Of a stretch of 8,434 bases of DNA, positions 6,531-8,434 are shown piece after piece; position 1 is the first letter of the stretch, and each line of letters begins with the position of its first letter. The stretch comes from Bacteroidia bacterium (GTDB taxonomy: Bacteria > Bacteroidota > Bacteroidia > Bacteroidales > VadinHA17): positions 1-8,434 of the forward strand of contig JAPLEC010000209.1 in the NCBI GenBank assembly GCA_026391515.1, in the 5' to 3' direction. Both the position numbers and the translations under genes were made by a program. The notes under the pieces were generated by a model, which did no database searches, was not told the origin of the DNA, and was given only the letters and a program-made list of their open reading frames with translations.

Positions 6531-7715
6531 TTATGGATTATATCTTTTACCAAGAACGAGTTTATTGCCTGAATCGTCGATTTCGTAGTATCGTGGTTTA
6601 CGAGGTCCGTCACCGTCAGCATGGTGGATAACGAGCAGTCGTTTACCTTCAAAAGTGGTGAACAACATTCCATGTCCGGAATTGTCTCCTACAAATGGTT
6701 TTTCTTCCTGAACCCATGGTCCGTCAATAGTTCCTGATTCTGAATAGCATACACCCTGGTTATAGCGGCCTACTCCCCAGCTTGACCACAACATGCCCAA
6801 TTTGCCTGTTTCGGTTCTGAAAAGTTCAGGTCCGTCGGTTACCCAGCCATTAAGTTTCAAACCAAAAGTCATCTCTCCGTTTCCTACCATTTCGAGTGCC
6901 CAGGGAGCTTCGCTTGCATGGAAAAGCAATGTAGGTTCAGTAATAGTTTTGCTCAAATCCGGTGAAAGTTTCACGTATTCCATGGTGCCATCAATTGTTT
7001 GCATCCATTCGTTAACGAAAACAAAATAAGGAGTGCCGTCTTCATACCAGATGGTTCCGTCGATAATGTCCCAGCTATGTGAAAGATAGTCGTAATTTTG
7101 ATCAGGATTAGCGAGTTTATAAGGACCTTCAGCTTTATCTGATTCTAAAACCATGGTTTGATGACGGTAAATATTGTATCTGCGCGGAACAATATCAACC
7201 AATTCTTTTCTGTCGCCAAAAGAAGCTGCATAATAGTATTTACCATTAACCTTATGGATTTCGGCAGCAGCAACAAAGCTAATTCCTTCCATCCAGGTTC
7301 CTCTGGTATCATAAGCTCCGTAAGGTCCGGTCCAGTTTTTCAGATCAGTACTCTTGTAAATAGCACCACCGCTACCTGTCAGGTAATAGGTTTTAGTTGC
7401 ATCGTCAGCCAGGATGTATGGATCACTCATGCTCATGTCATCGATATTCATGGTGGTTATTACACGAGCAGTATCAGTTACACTTGCGCTTGCACCTCGT
7501 CTTCCTGGAGGAGGGGCGGGAGTTGTTGTGGCTGCGCCGGGCTTAGGTGTTTGAGGCATACCAAAACCTTTAGATCCGGGAGGAGCAGGAATTGTTACTG
7601 TTGGGACAAGCTGCTTTTTTTCTACAGTTTGAACGTTGACTGTCTGTTTTGAATTGCATGCCACCAGCATCGCAACAAAAAAGATAACTAAACAAACATT
7701 AAGATTTATTTTCAT
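6531..7715 (-). CDS. GH43 family glycoside hydrolase lipoprotein, tandem paralogue 1
   Basis: This 394-residue protein starts at an ATG (7713-7715) with a lipoprotein signal peptide. The lipobox is LVAC, with C20 as the lipidated residue followed by NSKQ. A Pro/Gly/Ala/Thr-rich linker (about residues 36-78, containing APPPGRRG) leads to the catalytic propeller, which starts at SMSDPY (base D98). D219 in DIIDGT is the likely second acidic residue. TDGPE (D294, E297) takes the place of the usual general-acid motif. EIHKVNGKYYYA, LGMLWSSWG and GHGMLFTTF are further blade motifs shared with the downstream paralogue. The protein should be tethered to a membrane, in Bacteroidota often on the cell surface, where it would act on long or partly cut glycans. 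The next gene begins 33 bases after its stop, so the two are very likely co-transcribed. The substrate (arabinan, arabinoxylan or other) is not determined. Confidence 0.85.
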   Translation of the reverse strand: MKINLNVCLVIFFVAMLVACNSKQTVNVQTVEKKQLVPTVTIPAPPGSKGFGMPQTPKPGAATTTPAPPPGRRGASASVTDTARVITTMNIDDMSMSDPYILADDATKTYYLTGSGGAIYKSTDLKNWTGPYGAYDTRGTWMEGISFVAAAEIHKVNGKYYYAASFGDRKELVDIVPRRYNIYRHQTMVLESDKAEGPYKLANPDQNYDYLSHSWDIIDGTIWYEDGTPYFVFVNEWMQTIDGTMEYVKLSPDLSKTITEPTLLFHASEAPWALEMVGNGEMTFGLKLNGWVTDGPELFRTETGKLGMLWSSWGVGRYNQGVCYSESGTIDGPWVQEEKPFVGDNSGHGMLFTTFEGKRLLVIHHADGDGPRKPRYYEIDDSGNKLVLGKRYNP

Positions 7716-7776
7716 AATTCATCATGGTTTATTTTATATTACCCATTGATTCAATATTCACATTCAGGAATATTCA

Positions 7777-8434
7777 TTATTTCGCCCACGCCTCTCCCTC
7801 CGGCGTCCGCCGCCACGCAAAATAGGCATCCAGGCTTTTGAGTGATTCTGCGCTGGGCACCGGTCCCATGTGCGGTGACTGGCCGAAGTACATCACAACA
7901 GGGTTGGCTTTAGTGAAAGCCTCCCATTTTGGAACTCCCTTGCCGTTAGGATCGCCATACCTGGCAAAGTTCGTCCAATAAGTGACCATAGCTTCTGAGA
8001 TCTCAAGATCGGTTTTTGTTGTCTGAGGATTCGATGCATCGAGATGCCCGAAGACATATGCCACATCCTGACCATGTGGTGAACCAAATCCAAACCGTGG
8101 CGAGTCTTCCGGATATTCAGGGTGTTGATCGAAATAATAATAGAAAACTTTCGATTTTCCGGTCTGTGCCTGAAGCTGTGCCCATATCCAGGTATGCCAG
8201 CCGAATGCAGCATCACGGGCCAGGTCACGTGCGGTTTTCGGAACCGTATTGGTGCCAACTGGATATGCTTTGAGAAGGTCATCAGCAAACTTCCCGTAAC
8301 GAGCCTTAACGCCTGCAACGTAATCTTCCGGTTTATTCTCACGCGAAAAGCTTGCCCCTTCGTCGGAGTTGTAGCCTACAAGAATTGGAGTGTCGTTGTA
8401 TTTGCCTGCAGAATATAATTTATACTGATCATCC
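7777..8434 (-). CDS. Type B carboxylesterase, C-terminal part
   Basis: The frame runs off the right edge, leaving the C-terminal 218 residues of an alpha/beta-hydrolase of the carboxylesterase type B family (usually about 500 residues). The acid of the catalytic triad is the Glu of NSDEGASF (codon 8359-8361). The catalytic His is in GSPHGQDVAYVFGH (codon 8074-8076). The nucleophile elbow with its serine is outside the window. Other family signs are ARDAAFGWHTW, the YYYYFD-like strand (FYYYFDQHP), and the C-terminal MVTYWTNFARYGDPNG helix. In this setting it probably removes acetyl or feruloyl-type esters from hemicellulose, making the chain accessible to the GH43 enzymes downstream; this role is inferred from the neighbours. 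The GH43 lipoprotein gene starts 61 bases after its stop. Its base composition is visibly richer in G+C than the left half of the window. In-frame GTG at 8062-8064 is internal, not a start. Confidence 0.88.
   Translation of the reverse strand, partial: DDQYKLYSAGKYNDTPILVGYNSDEGASFSRENKPEDYVAGVKARYGKFADDLLKAYPVGTNTVPKTARDLARDAAFGWHTWIWAQLQAQTGKSKVFYYYFDQHPEYPEDSPRFGFGSPHGQDVAYVFGHLDASNPQTTKTDLEISEAMVTYWTNFARYGDPNGKGVPKWEAFTKANPVVMYFGQSPHMGPVPSAESLKSLDAYFAWRRTPEGEAWAK

Noticed and set aside
7158..7652. A 164-residue plus-strand frame opposite the GH43 lipoprotein gene
   Set aside because: The Ser- and Cys-rich translation is the reverse reading of the GH43 propeller and linker and resembles no known protein.
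7753..7775. Possible hairpin terminator after the esterase, built from two AATATT copies
   Set aside because: AATATT is its own reverse complement, the stem would be only six A-T pairs, and no T-run follows. It is likely chance in an AT-rich spacer.
7893..8342. A 149-residue minus-strand frame overlapping the esterase
   Set aside because: It is in another frame of the same strand. The esterase frame carries the catalytic Glu and His motifs and runs to the window edge, so this one is a shadow.

Overview
The window looks like a chromosomal or metagenomic contig fragment from a member of the Bacteroidota. The signs are a very long fused ResB-CcsA (CcsBA) cytochrome c maturation protein, starts in AT-rich leaders that mostly lack a strong Shine-Dalgarno sequence, and a cluster of secreted and lipoprotein family 43 glycoside hydrolases beside a type B carboxylesterase. 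No RNA gene, CRISPR array, insertion sequence or transposase was seen, and no gap between genes exceeds about 90 bases.

The left half (1-4489, plus strand) is a respiratory and cytochrome maturation block. It starts with the 3' end of a haem-binding cytochrome c that has a CNGCH motif and a C-terminal membrane anchor. Next comes a four-helix membrane cytochrome b (251-871), a small exported monohaem cytochrome c (959-1369), and the 1024-residue CcsBA haem lyase/exporter (1415-4489). The likely logic is that the cytochrome b takes electrons from menaquinol and passes them to the periplasmic cytochromes c. CcsBA attaches haem to those cytochromes. The final electron acceptor is not visible.

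The right half (4502-8434, minus strand) is a hemicellulose-degrading block, probably one operon read from right to left. It runs carboxylesterase (3' part only), GH43 lipoprotein, GH43 paralogue with an ordinary signal peptide, and a third GH43 of a different subtype. Together they would act on decorated pentose polysaccharides such as arabinoxylan: the esterase would remove acyl groups, and the GH43 enzymes would remove arabinose or xylose. The substrate is inferred from family membership, not shown by the sequence.

The two halves converge with only 12 bases between stop codons and no visible terminator. The last GH43 breaks off at that junction: it has its three catalytic residues but lacks the rest of the propeller and any C-terminal domain. 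This points to a deletion or rearrangement, or to a chimeric assembly join. It is the most notable structural feature of the window. No clearly new system was found; most genes belong to recognisable families.
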